64,000 bases of DNA from Moritella sp. PE36 (GTDB lineage Bacteria; Pseudomonadota; Gammaproteobacteria; Enterobacterales; Moritellaceae): contig NZ_ABCQ01000018.1 of assembly GCF_000170855.1 (NCBI RefSeq), forward strand, positions 1 through 64,000, written 5' to 3'. The translations under genes and the position numbers were made by a program. This document shows positions 36,967 to 45,918 of this stretch, piece after piece. The notes under the pieces were generated by a model, which was given only the letters and a program-made list of their open reading frames with translations, did no database searches and had not been told where the DNA came from. Position 1 is the first letter of the stretch. Each line of letters starts with the position of its first letter.

Positions 36967-37034
36967 CACAATCGAAATAATGCTAAACCTAACTAAATAA
37001 TTACTACAACATTGTCAATATAAAGGATTTGCTG

Positions 37035-37565
37035 ATGACTAACATTATTACCCTTGAACCATTAACAGCTGAAGCATTTAAACCTTATGGCGATGTGATC
37101 GCAACGGCTGACCGTGAATATTTCATGATCAACAATGGCTCAACCCGTCGCTATCATCAACTTGCTAATGTCGATACTGAAACAGATGGTGGTAGCACTA
37201 TAATCAGTATCTTCCAAGCGACACCATTAGCTTATCCGCTATCGGTCACTATGATGGAACGCCATCCGCTTGGTTCGCAAGCCTTCATTCCTTTGTTTGG
37301 CAATGCTTATTTAATTTTAGTCGCTGCGCCAACCGGTGATCTAGAACAAGACCGATTAGATAGTCAGGCTATACGTGGCTTTATTAGTGATGGGTCGCAT
37401 GGCGTCAACTATCACAAGGGTGTTTGGCACCACCCTATCCTCGCGTTAACCGACCAAGATAAATTCTTGATCGTCGATCGTGCAGGTCCGGGAAATAACT
37501 GTGAAGAAGTTCATTTCACTGATGCTGAAAAACGACTATTTGAAAAACCAGCGCATCCAGTTTAA
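37035..37565 (+). CDS. allA: Ureidoglycolate lyase
   Basis: The ~176-residue enzyme cleaves ureidoglycolate to glyoxylate and urea. It has LTAEAFKPYGDVIA, STIISIFQATPLAYPLSVTMMERHPLGSQAF (in part TMMERHPLGSQAF) and GVNYHKGVWHHPILAL, the AllA fold's conserved segments. The frame opens with TTG at 37029, but ATG 37035 lies 7 bp after AAAGGA. It needs ureidoglycolate as substrate, yet no allantoicase or allantoate amidohydrolase is seen nearby. Confidence 0.93.
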   Translation: MTNIITLEPLTAEAFKPYGDVIATADREYFMINNGSTRRYHQLANVDTETDGGSTIISIFQATPLAYPLSVTMMERHPLGSQAFIPLFGNAYLILVAAPTGDLEQDRLDSQAIRGFISDGSHGVNYHKGVWHHPILALTDQDKFLIVDRAGPGNNCEEVHFTDAEKRLFEKPAHPV

Positions 37566-37644
37566 GAATCAATAGTATTGTAATTCACATTATCATATTA
37601 AATAAAAGCGTACTCAGTACGTACTAAATTAACAGGGAGTATTT

Positions 37645-38796
37645 ATGGATCCGCATATTACGGAATGGCTGAATCTTGCGATTCGATGGATGCATATGAT
37701 TTTTGGTATCGCTTGGATCGGTGCCTCATTCTATTTTGTATGGCTAGAGAATCACCTTAACCGCATCAACCCAAAAACAGGGCTTGCTGGCGATCTTTGG
37801 GCTATTCATGGTGGTGGTATTTATCACTTAGAAAAATACAAACTTGCACCAACAAAAATGCCAGAAACATTACATTGGTTTAAATGGGAAGCGTACACCA
37901 CTTTCCTTAGCGGTATCTCACTGTTAACGGTTGTGTATTACTTCAACGCTCAATCTATGTTGATCGCACCAGAGTCTGGCTTAGTCGAATGGCAAGGTAT
38001 TGCGATTGGTATCGCGACGATTGTGGTGGGCTGGATTGTTTATCATATATTATGTGAATCACCATTAGCACAGAAACCCGCCTTAATGGGCGCAGTATTA
38101 ATGCTTATGATCATTGCCGTTGCATATGGACTATCACTGGTATTCACAGGCCGTGCTGCTTATATCCATGTTGGCGCTATGATCGGCTCTATCATGGTCG
38201 GTAACGTATTCTTTGTGATCATGCCGGGCCAGCGTAAAATGGTGGCTGCGGTATCGAAAGGTGAACAACCTGATCCTAGAGATCCTGCTAAAGCACTATT
38301 ACGCTCGCGTCATAATAACTACCTGACATTACCAGTGTTATTTATCATGATCAGTAATCACTTCCCAAGCACCTATGGCAGTGAGTACAACTGGTTAATA
38401 TTAGCTGCGGTATCAATTATCAGTGTATTAGTGCGTCATTACTTTAATACACGCCATCTGCATCAAAAATACGCTTGGACATTACCGTTTGCTGCTTTCG
38501 CCATGATCACATTAGCGTTTGTCACTAAACCAACGGTAGACAACAGCGCACCACAAGTGGCGTTTAGTGAAGTACAAACTATTGTCGTCGAACGTTGCGC
38601 TATGTGTCATGCGACTTCCGGTGTAGCGCCAATGGCAGGTGTTCATCTTGATACACCAGAGAATATCAAACTGAACTCAGACCGGGTTTTATCAGCCGTG
38701 CGCAACCGTGTTATGCCACAAGGTAATATCACCAAAATGACCGATGATGAACGAACACTCGTCGTCAATTGGATCAACCAAGGCGCTAAAATTTAA
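37645..38796 (+). CDS. puuD: Urate hydroxylase PuuD, membrane-bound with cytochrome c domain
   Basis: The 383-residue protein oxidises urate to 5-hydroxyisourate. It has a multi-helix membrane part (residues ~10-295: RWMHMIFGIAWIGASFYFVW, GGIYHLEKYKLAPTKMP), then a periplasmic cytochrome c domain. The heme-binding CAMCH is at residues 318-322, with NRVMPQGN supplying the methionine ligand. Electrons would go to the respiratory chain rather than directly to oxygen. It ends the puuE operon and has its own GGGAG ribosome-binding site. Confidence 0.95.
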   Translation: MDPHITEWLNLAIRWMHMIFGIAWIGASFYFVWLENHLNRINPKTGLAGDLWAIHGGGIYHLEKYKLAPTKMPETLHWFKWEAYTTFLSGISLLTVVYYFNAQSMLIAPESGLVEWQGIAIGIATIVVGWIVYHILCESPLAQKPALMGAVLMLMIIAVAYGLSLVFTGRAAYIHVGAMIGSIMVGNVFFVIMPGQRKMVAAVSKGEQPDPRDPAKALLRSRHNNYLTLPVLFIMISNHFPSTYGSEYNWLILAAVSIISVLVRHYFNTRHLHQKYAWTLPFAAFAMITLAFVTKPTVDNSAPQVAFSEVQTIVVERCAMCHATSGVAPMAGVHLDTPENIKLNSDRVLSAVRNRVMPQGNITKMTDDERTLVVNWINQGAKI

Positions 38797-38821
38797 ACGC
38801 TTAACGGTCCGTATAAAACAA

Positions 38822-38857
38822 TAAACGCTACCCTCAACATTGTGTGGTAGCGTTTTA
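38822..38857 (+). terminator. Intrinsic terminator of the puuE-puuD operon
   Basis: AAACGCTACC pairs with GGTAGCGTTTT around a 14-base loop, 26 bp past the puuD stop. Confidence 0.8.
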
Positions 38858-38927
38858 ACAATATCAATGGAACAAAAACCCTCCAAACTTGTCCTAACGC
38901 TATATAAAATCATAATAAGATGCGTTA

Positions 38928-39500
38928 ATGGAACAATTAAACAACCACCTCTTTGCTGCCATCAATCAATTTGCTGGGCTAAATCCATTCTTTGACTACA
39001 TGTTCATGTTTTTTGCAGAAGCAATGCCTTACCTGTTTATTGCATTGGTTATCGCCGCATGGTTTCGCAGTAAGGAACAAACAAAACGTTACCTGATTGG
39101 CGCGACATTAACATCCCTTGTTGGTATCACAATCAATTCGCTGATTGCACAAGTTTATTTTCACCCGCGCCCATTTATGAACGATTTAGGCACGACGCTT
39201 GTCGCTCATACGCCAAGTACATCATTTCCCTCTGATCACACCACATTTATGTTTTGTATCGCCTTTAGTTTACTGTGCCATCAAACAACAAGAACAGTCG
39301 CATTAGGATTGGCGCTATTAGCCGTTATCGGGGGATTATCTCGGGTATATATTGGCGTGCATTTTCCTTTCGACATAGCAGCAGCAGCGGTTGTCAGTGG
39401 CTTTGCAGCAATGCTAGTACACTCAGCGCGTTATAAACTGCAGGCATGCTACAACATGATTATTGCAACAGGGGAAGTTTTAACAAAGCGGATGTTATAA
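38928..39500 (+). CDS. PAP2-family phosphatase (undecaprenyl-diphosphatase-like)
   Basis: The 190-residue membrane protein has six hydrophobic segments and the three PAP2 motifs: a K/R segment near YFHPRPFM, FPSDHTTFMFCIAFSLL (SxH loop) and SRVYIGVHFPFDI. The set and size match YbjG/BcrC-type phosphatases, which recycle undecaprenyl pyrophosphate and can confer bacitracin resistance. It is a single gene, probably not part of the purine pathway. Confidence 0.85.
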   Translation: MEQLNNHLFAAINQFAGLNPFFDYMFMFFAEAMPYLFIALVIAAWFRSKEQTKRYLIGATLTSLVGITINSLIAQVYFHPRPFMNDLGTTLVAHTPSTSFPSDHTTFMFCIAFSLLCHQTTRTVALGLALLAVIGGLSRVYIGVHFPFDIAAAAVVSGFAAMLVHSARYKLQACYNMIIATGEVLTKRML

Positions 39501-39531
39501 AGATCGTTATACATTAGATGATAAAATGAGG

Positions 39532-39566
39532 GGTAACCAGCAGTACTTGAGTATTTGCTGGTTATT
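39532..39566. terminator. Terminator between convergent genes
   Basis: GTAACCAGCA pairs with TGCTGGTTA around a short loop between the PAP2 gene and the HD-GYP gene. Confidence 0.6.
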
Positions 39567-39581
39567 ACGCTTTACTAATCG

Positions 39582-40754
39582 TTACGCTTCACTGACTAAG
39601 AAACGCATGATCTCTGCCATGTCTAAGTTAAAATCATCCGCTCTTACCGACTCAGCAATGCCATCATCGACAATCGACAGATCAATCTGATTCGAATTCT
39701 CGAAATCTAGCTTGTCTAAACTATAAAACGAGTTCACTTTAGGACGAATAGGATCGGTTTTATTATAACCTTCAACAATCGCTAAACGATTAGAGTTTAA
39801 TTTAACCAGTGAACCAACCGGATACACGCCCATGCATTTAATAAAGGCATGGACTAAGTTCAAATCTAATTGTCCGTCTTGAGCAAGACTACGCAGAATA
39901 GAGAAGGATTTTAACTGGGTCAAACCGTCCTTATAACAGCGGTTGGCCGTTAGTGCATCATAGATATCACAGATAGACAGCATTCTGCCATAGCGAGATA
40001 TTTTCTGCCCAGCTAAACCGAACGGATAACCTTCACCATTTAATTTTTCATGATGGAGGCCTGCTACATCTAAGCTGGTTTTCGAAATACCCGGAATTGA
40101 TTTAATAATATCGATAGAGTGATTGACATGTAATTTCATAATATCAAACTCATCAGCGGTCAATTTCCCCGGCTTATGCAGGATATGGTCCGGTGTGCGT
40201 ATCTTGCCGATATCATGCAAAAAAGCACCAATAGCAAGCTCTTCGATATCCGTTTTGTTAATCCCTAAATAACGACAAAATAACGCCATTAACATAGAGA
40301 CCGCAAATGAATGCTCTAACAAATATTCATCTTTATTACGGATATTAACCGCGCACATTAACGCGTCAGAATTGCTAAATATGGTCTCAATTAATTCACT
40401 AGTGAGCGTTTTAACTGACAGAAGGTCGATTTCCATTCCTTCTTCAATATGCTGAAACATTCTCTTCTGTATTTCTTTAGACGTTGAGATAAGCGCCTTA
40501 GCTTGCGTCATCTTCACACTGAAATCACGTTTACGTTCAAGTGTATCAGCGCTTAAAGCATCCGCCGCCATTTTCGCATCAAATTTTTCGGTATCAACTA
40601 ATACCCGTTTAATACCAAACTCAATCAGCTTATTAAGTACAATCTGATTTTTCACCCATTCTGCTTGTGTAAGCCTGAAACTGCCTGTTTGAGCAGTTAT
40701 TTTTTCAATGTAAGTACCAACAACAATATCGGTAATATCTTGCTCTATAAGCAT
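39582..40754 (-). CDS. HD-GYP cyclic di-GMP phosphodiesterase with N-terminal DUF3391
   Basis: The 390-residue cytoplasmic protein has an N-terminal DUF3391-like region (~1-100) and an HD-GYP domain. The metal site HDIGK begins at residue 180, and HHEKLNGEGYPFG lies at 234-246, with the GYP loop at 242-244. HD-GYP domains hydrolyse c-di-GMP, opposite to the diguanylate cyclase at 3869. Unlike many family members it lacks a REC domain, so the input may come through DUF3391. Confidence 0.9.
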   Translation of the reverse strand: MLIEQDITDIVVGTYIEKITAQTGSFRLTQAEWVKNQIVLNKLIEFGIKRVLVDTEKFDAKMAADALSADTLERKRDFSVKMTQAKALISTSKEIQKRMFQHIEEGMEIDLLSVKTLTSELIETIFSNSDALMCAVNIRNKDEYLLEHSFAVSMLMALFCRYLGINKTDIEELAIGAFLHDIGKIRTPDHILHKPGKLTADEFDIMKLHVNHSIDIIKSIPGISKTSLDVAGLHHEKLNGEGYPFGLAGQKISRYGRMLSICDIYDALTANRCYKDGLTQLKSFSILRSLAQDGQLDLNLVHAFIKCMGVYPVGSLVKLNSNRLAIVEGYNKTDPIRPKVNSFYSLDKLDFENSNQIDLSIVDDGIAESVRADDFNLDMAEIMRFLVSEA

Positions 40755-40843
40755 TATAACTAACTCAAGAAAGATGATCGTTTCAATAATAGCTACTTTA
40801 TCACTATATAACCTGCAAATAAACCAAATAACCGACCCGTTCT

Positions 40844-41839
40844 TTATGCTAATACTACAATCTGCATTTTATGTTCAAGGTACATAGCTTGTAACTTAAC
40901 CACTAAAAATTTTAAGTAGCATACGCTCACCCAAGTAACGACAGCCGTTGCGCCCCATAATTCAAACAAAGCCACCACATGTAGCTGAGCAATATAATGT
41001 TCAGCAATACCGATACTAGCAAACCAATCACAGGTGCTATACAAGGCTTTCGCACTGATCACTAAAGGGAAAGTAAAAGCAGCAAAACCAGGGTTAAAAT
41101 CTAAACGGGACAAGTGTAACAACGCCATGTAAATAACGGCTGTCATCAGCAGTGCAATACCTAATAATACCGCAACAATTACCGGTGATGGCAGTGGCAT
41201 AAAAGCCAAGTAACCAGTTAAACATAAGCTAGCTGGAGCAGCTAATATCGCAATTGATGGTTTCGCACTCGCCGGAATTTTGTCACCAAAAATAAGACGA
41301 TTGAGCATCACAGGTAATAACACCGCATAATTAATAATACCGAAGACTAAAATGGCATAACAAATCGGCTGGAACAGTTCTGGTTGTGGACAAGTAAATA
41401 CCGCCACAATCAAACCAATGGGTGGCACGAACCAACTCGGCACCATATGCTCTAATTGCATATCTTGAAAACGATGGTAAAGAAACAACACTAAAAACAC
41501 TATATGCAGGACAATCGCGGCTAACCATAGCAAAGAAGCTGTGGCAGGATAAGTTGCAGTTAACGAACTTGATACGACCATGGTCGCCATCGCAAATGTC
41601 GGAACTACACTACCAATAACATGATGAGAAAGGTCATTCCAGAGTGTTTTTGGGTGAATAATAAAGCGTAATAACAAAATGCATAAGATCACTGCTGCGA
41701 TCGTTGATGTCGCATTCTGTATATAGCCATTAAAACCAGTTACCGACTCCCATAGCGCCCCCAGTGATGAAATACCCAAGGCAAGACCTGCTACAGGCGT
41801 TGGTAATAATTTAAAGTTAATTCTGATTTGATTTAACAT
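40844..41839 (-). CDS. TDT-family transporter (TehA/SLAC1-like)
   Basis: The ~331-residue membrane protein has about ten helices and the family opening LLPTPVAGLALGISSLGALW. VPSWFVPPIGLIVAVFTCP and DFNPGFAAFTFPLVISAKALY are further family segments. Members carry C4-dicarboxylates, sulfite or anions, and one gives tellurite resistance. The ATG at 41839 (AGGTG upstream) is preferred over the GTG at 41851. It is divergent from a LysR gene 97 bp away, which probably controls it. Confidence 0.88.
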   Translation of the reverse strand: MLNQIRINFKLLPTPVAGLALGISSLGALWESVTGFNGYIQNATSTIAAVILCILLLRFIIHPKTLWNDLSHHVIGSVVPTFAMATMVVSSSLTATYPATASLLWLAAIVLHIVFLVLFLYHRFQDMQLEHMVPSWFVPPIGLIVAVFTCPQPELFQPICYAILVFGIINYAVLLPVMLNRLIFGDKIPASAKPSIAILAAPASLCLTGYLAFMPLPSPVIVAVLLGIALLMTAVIYMALLHLSRLDFNPGFAAFTFPLVISAKALYSTCDWFASIGIAEHYIAQLHVVALFELWGATAVVTWVSVCYLKFLVVKLQAMYLEHKMQIVVLA

Positions 41840-41936
41840 AATGCACCTCACTTGTTGATGCCGCTATTATATGCCTGGCTTTTAGTTAATAAAATCTGTA
41901 TATTTTTAACATAAAGTTAAGGGAAGTTGAACAAGT

Positions 41937-42839
41937 ATGAATCTATCGTTAAAGCAATTACGTGTTTTTGTTGCCGTCAGCCAGCAACAAAGTATTACCC
42001 ACGCAGCAAAAACATTATGTCTAACCAAAGCAGCGGTAAGCATGGCGCTAAGCGAACTTGAGAATCAGTTGGGGCAACAATTATTTGATCGTACCAATAA
42101 CCGCTTGCATCTAAACCCTTACGGTCAACGTTTATTACCTATCGCTGATGAATTACTGCAACGCGCAGCCAGCATTGACACTTTATTCCAACAATCAGGT
42201 CAACTCATTGGTGAGCTTGCCATTGGTGCCAGTGAAACCATAGGTAACCAGTTGTGTCCTTGGCTGCTTGCCCAATTCATTCAATTGACAGCACACACCC
42301 AACAAACGTTGCATATCAGCAACAGCGCAAATATTGCTGAAATGATATTAAGTTACCAATTGGATATCGGGCTTATCGAAGGTGATGTTAAGCACAGTGA
42401 CATTGAAACAATCCCTTGGCTAAAAGATGAAATGTGCATTATTGTCGCCGCAAATCACCCATTGCTTAAAAATACCAGCTTAACGCTGCCAGATTTAAGC
42501 GACAATACCTGGGTATTACGCGAGCCTGGTTCAGGAAGTCGGGCTTTCTTTGAAAGCCACATTGCCCCCTCGGTTGCACAATGGCAGGTGGCCTACGAGC
42601 TAAACTCGATTGAAGCACAACTTAACTTTGTAGCAGCTGGATTAGGTCTGGCCTGCGTCTCTAAATTCAGTGCGACACATGCCTTGGCCAATGATCGTGT
42701 GCGGATATTGCCGCTAAATAACAAATTAGAACGACAATACAAAATAATCATGCACAAACAGAAATACAAAAGTGAATTAATATCCGCGTTTATCGACTTT
42801 AGCCAACAGTGGGATGCGACAGCCTTAATCACCACATAA
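41937..42839 (+). CDS. LysR-family transcriptional regulator
   Basis: The 300-residue protein has the LysR winged helix at residues 1-65 (LKQLRVFVAVSQQQSITHAA, KAAVSMALSELENQLGQQLFDR), and a two-lobe effector-binding domain after ~90. It is divergent from the TDT transporter, so autoregulation plus control of that gene is the likely job. The inducer is unknown. Confidence 0.93.
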   Translation: MNLSLKQLRVFVAVSQQQSITHAAKTLCLTKAAVSMALSELENQLGQQLFDRTNNRLHLNPYGQRLLPIADELLQRAASIDTLFQQSGQLIGELAIGASETIGNQLCPWLLAQFIQLTAHTQQTLHISNSANIAEMILSYQLDIGLIEGDVKHSDIETIPWLKDEMCIIVAANHPLLKNTSLTLPDLSDNTWVLREPGSGSRAFFESHIAPSVAQWQVAYELNSIEAQLNFVAAGLGLACVSKFSATHALANDRVRILPLNNKLERQYKIIMHKQKYKSELISAFIDFSQQWDATALITT

Positions 42840-42928
42840 AGCATTATAAAATCAGTGATTGCCACCAGCGACGAGCGAAACATACGCTAGTATTAATATC
42901 ATATAGGCTGATAATTTAAGGCAATTAA

Positions 42929-43741
42929 ATGTTGAATGGACGCATGTTATCTACCCCGTTTCAGTTCAGACTATGGCTCAAATTAGCGCTGTGGCTTAAG
43001 TTAGGAATAGGAATAGGGATAGTCGTTAGCCAAGCGAATGCCCATGACTCGCCTGTACACGCGATGCCAGAAATGCCCTCACAAGCTATTATTGTCAATC
43101 AGCTAACCGTTGGGGTTAGTAGCCAATTACGACATGGTCCAGTACGCTCAGGAGAAACCTTGTCTTCGATAGCCAAACAACACGCACCGACAAATATGCC
43201 TCGTGAACAATACATAAACATGATTTTTCAGCTCAACCCACAGGCATTTATTAACCAAAATAAAAATAAACTGAAAGTTAACAGCCTACTGGTATTACCG
43301 GGTTATCAACCAAACAAGAATAGCATGCGTGAGGCCAGTATCGCCAAACAACGCACCCAGTTTAACCGCCATAAAATTCAACTGACTGAGTACAATGCAT
43401 TATTACAAATTAAATCGAGTTCACAATCTGCACTGTATTTACCGCAAGTGCCTATTCACATCATCGCACCTAACACATTAACTCAACAACAAAAACAGGC
43501 TAAGTTACAAGCCCAAATACAGCAAACTCAACAAGCGGTAATGCAAACACAAATGTCCCTGTTGCAACAAATTAGCGTACTAGAACAACAGCTAAACGTC
43601 AGTCAGGCAACTGTGGTCCAACTCAATCACGATCAACAGCAACTCAGCTTAAAAAATCATAATTTACTACTACAAATTCAAGATTTACATGTAAAATACG
43701 ATCACATCATTAACAATTATACTTTTAATCCTAAATTTTAG
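42929..43741 (+). CDS. Short FimV/HubP-like protein with LysM-like domain
   Basis: The 270-residue exported protein has a signal region (hydrophobic ~16-37). It then has GPVRSGETLSSIAKQH and IFQLNPQAFINQNKNKLKVNSLLVLP (in part INMIFQLNPQAF, NKLKVNSLLVLPG), which is the FimV N-terminal/LysM pattern. The C-terminal half is a glutamine-rich coiled coil (QQQKQAKLQAQIQQTQQAVM). FimV/HubP proteins are usually much longer and polar; this short version lacks the acidic repeats and C-terminal TPR. Peptidoglycan binding is inferred. It stands alone. Confidence 0.7.
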   Translation: MLNGRMLSTPFQFRLWLKLALWLKLGIGIGIVVSQANAHDSPVHAMPEMPSQAIIVNQLTVGVSSQLRHGPVRSGETLSSIAKQHAPTNMPREQYINMIFQLNPQAFINQNKNKLKVNSLLVLPGYQPNKNSMREASIAKQRTQFNRHKIQLTEYNALLQIKSSSQSALYLPQVPIHIIAPNTLTQQQKQAKLQAQIQQTQQAVMQTQMSLLQQISVLEQQLNVSQATVVQLNHDQQQLSLKNHNLLLQIQDLHVKYDHIINNYTFNPKF

Positions 43742-43744
43742 GTA

Positions 43745-43773
43745 AAAAAAAGGAGTAGCAAACGCTACTCCTG
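43745..43773. other. Hairpin after the FimV-like gene
   Basis: AGGAGTAGC pairs with GCTACTCCT around four bases. The A-run lies before it on the plus strand, so it terminates better on the minus strand; as a plus-strand terminator it is weak. Confidence 0.45.
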
Positions 43774-43989
43774 TCGTAATAGTTAATAAATTATTACGCC
43801 TGAATACATCACCAACCTAGCTGGAAATTTCAGGATAAAGTATACTTACTTCTTTGATATAAAATATTCAAATAGCTGTTGCTAGGCAAGCGGTTGAAAG
43901 GAATAAAAGTACCCTTGCCAAATAAGTACACATAAAACTCAAACTCGTGCGAAGCTTGAGTATCCGTGCTAAGACCATTAAACAAAAAA

Positions 43990-44006
43990 CTGACTCCCGG
44001 GTCAAG
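43990..44006. promoter_or_regulatory. Candidate RutR-like operator upstream of the tetR gene
   Basis: CTGACTCCCGGGTCAAG holds the inverted half-sites TGACTC and GGGTCA. It matches the site at 53485-53501 in 14 of 17 positions and resembles the RutR consensus TTGACCA-N2-TGGTCAA. It lies ~125 bp before the tetR start. 43742-44130 contains no gene I would support. Confidence 0.6.
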
Positions 44007-44130
44007 TTTTAATGTGATATTTGTTAGTTTTTTGTAAAATTCATATACAATCATATGTCATTATATAATGCATACGGTTTTATATAGCTTTCAATACTGT
44101 CTATAACTTTATATAAGTAACTGCGAAGGG

Positions 44131-44781
44131 ATGAATATAAGTATGTCTACCATACGGAAGAAAAACGAAGCAAAGATTTTAAAGGCTGCCAGTCAAGTGT
44201 TTGCCAGTGAAGGTTACGCAGCAACAAAAACCATTGATATCGCGAAACTTGCCGGTGTACCTAAGGCCAATGTCTATTATTATTTTGGTAATAAAGAGAC
44301 GCTATACTCAGCTGTATTGGAAACGATTATTGAACCATTACTCAGCGCAACCCATCCGATTGAAACCATCGACAACCCCGCTATCGCCTTAACCGAATAC
44401 ATCAAGACCAAGCTAATCATCTCTCGAGATTATCCTTATGCATCGAAAGTATTTGCCAATGAGATCATGCGTGGTTCGCCATTATTATCACCTGAAATAC
44501 GCCAGCGTTTAATGAATCAAAGTACCTTTTTACTCGATAAATTTACGCAATGGATTGACGCGGGTCAGATGGATGACGTATCACCACACCATCTGTTATT
44601 CATGATCTGGTCTTCGACCCAAACTTATGCCGACTTTAGCTGGCAGATTAATGCAGTGATGGGGAAATCATCACTGGCAGCCAGCGATTATGATGATGCG
44701 GCGCGTCTCATCAGCCAACTGGTTCTAAAAGGCTGTAATGTACGCTCTGGTAACGATACCGCGATATCGACTCCCGGTTAG
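44131..44781 (+). CDS. TetR-family regulator, RutR-like
   Basis: The 216-residue protein has a TetR helix-turn-helix (ILKAASQVFASEGYAATKTI, KANVYYYFGNKETLYSAVL) and a C-terminal domain like that of E. coli RutR. The matching pieces are SRDYPYASKVFANEIMRGSPLL and HHLLFMIWSSTQTYADFSWQINAV (shown in part). RutR binds uracil or thymine and controls pyrimidine and purine genes. Here a near-identical palindrome stands upstream of this gene and of xdhA, so control of xanthine dehydrogenase is likely. Its stop overlaps the convergent glycosyltransferase by 4 bp. Confidence 0.85.
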   Translation: MNISMSTIRKKNEAKILKAASQVFASEGYAATKTIDIAKLAGVPKANVYYYFGNKETLYSAVLETIIEPLLSATHPIETIDNPAIALTEYIKTKLIISRDYPYASKVFANEIMRGSPLLSPEIRQRLMNQSTFLLDKFTQWIDAGQMDDVSPHHLLFMIWSSTQTYADFSWQINAVMGKSSLAASDYDDAARLISQLVLKGCNVRSGNDTAISTPG

Positions 44782-45710
44782 GCACTCGGGCTTAAAATTA
44801 ATTTTTTTATATCGCCTAAGCCATTTTTAATACGTCGAATTTGAGGGTTAAGTAAAAAAGCATAACCCTCATAACGCAGCGCACGCATAAATTTTTTCTG
44901 CGTACGATAATAGTCGGCATACCCTTCTTTTAATTTAGCATCAGCCAACGCAAACGTATGCTTGCTTAATCCAACCCCACGCTGCTTATAATCGCTAATT
45001 ATCTGTTCAATACATTCTAGATGTTGTAAACGCTTACTATCAGTCTGGGTGATAGAATCGTTACGCATAAGATAACCTGTATAGCTTTTCGTTAAGACTG
45101 CCACTTCAAAGTGCTCACAAATTTTCAGCCACAACTGCCAATCTTCACAATAACTCATATCCACATCAAACAAGCCAACGGTCTCAAAAACAGATGCTTT
45201 GACCATCACGGTTGATGTACCGACCACATTATGAGCCAATATCTGAGCTAAGGGCTGTTTGATATAATGGCTAGACGTCGTCACATCGGTAAATTGATTC
45301 CAATAACCGAAACAATCAACTATGTACTGGTACTGCTCGTTCATATGGTCATAATTAGTAAATGACATCGCCACTGTCGGATTCGCCTCATGCAATGCTA
45401 ACTGCGCCGAGAGTTTGCCGGGATACCAATAATCATCAGCATCTAAAAATGCAATATACGCACCCTCTGCTTGCTCTATCGCGGTATTACGCGCACCTGA
45501 AGCACCCAGCCCCGAAGTGGTAATAACCTTAACGCAAGCCGCCTGCTGACTTAAAGATTCAAGGTATTGAGCGGTCTCATCACTGCTATTATCATTGACA
45601 ATAATGATTTCGACATCGCTTCGGTCTTGCTCAAAAATACTATTTATCGCTTTAGGCAAATATGCCAAACAGTTATAACTCGGAATAATCACAGACACTG
45701 TATACCGCAT
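44778..45710 (-). CDS. Glycosyltransferase family 2
   Basis: The 310-residue enzyme has a GT-A domain: VSVIIPSYNCLAYLPKAINS, EIIIVNDNSSDETAQYL and AFLDADDYWYPGKL (DxD-type metal site). Helices near the C-terminus carry FMRALRYEGYAFLLNP. It would add a sugar to a surface polysaccharide or lipid. It is divergent from a GT4 gene and there are no other polysaccharide genes nearby, so the acceptor is unknown. Confidence 0.88.
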   Translation of the reverse strand: MRYTVSVIIPSYNCLAYLPKAINSIFEQDRSDVEIIIVNDNSSDETAQYLESLSQQAACVKVITTSGLGASGARNTAIEQAEGAYIAFLDADDYWYPGKLSAQLALHEANPTVAMSFTNYDHMNEQYQYIVDCFGYWNQFTDVTTSSHYIKQPLAQILAHNVVGTSTVMVKASVFETVGLFDVDMSYCEDWQLWLKICEHFEVAVLTKSYTGYLMRNDSITQTDSKRLQHLECIEQIISDYKQRGVGLSKHTFALADAKLKEGYADYYRTQKKFMRALRYEGYAFLLNPQIRRIKNGLGDIKKLILSPSA

Positions 45711-45918
45711 AACACCACCCTTATGTTATCTGCCGACACCGACGTTTAACGCCCTGAACAACAATGCCATTTATATACTATTATTTATCAAAGGCGCATT
45801 TATTTATCAAAGACTTAATTTTTATAAATTCATGTTGATAAGCCTAGTTAATAAATTTATTTTTGGATGTAAAATGAAGACGATTATGGACAATCGAATA
45901 CAGAAAGAAGGACCTGAG

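Noticed and set aside
43830-44054. 74-codon minus-strand open frame before the TetR gene
   Set aside because: No recognisable family or Shine-Dalgarno sequence, and it overlaps the TetR-linked palindrome, which is better explained as a promoter region.
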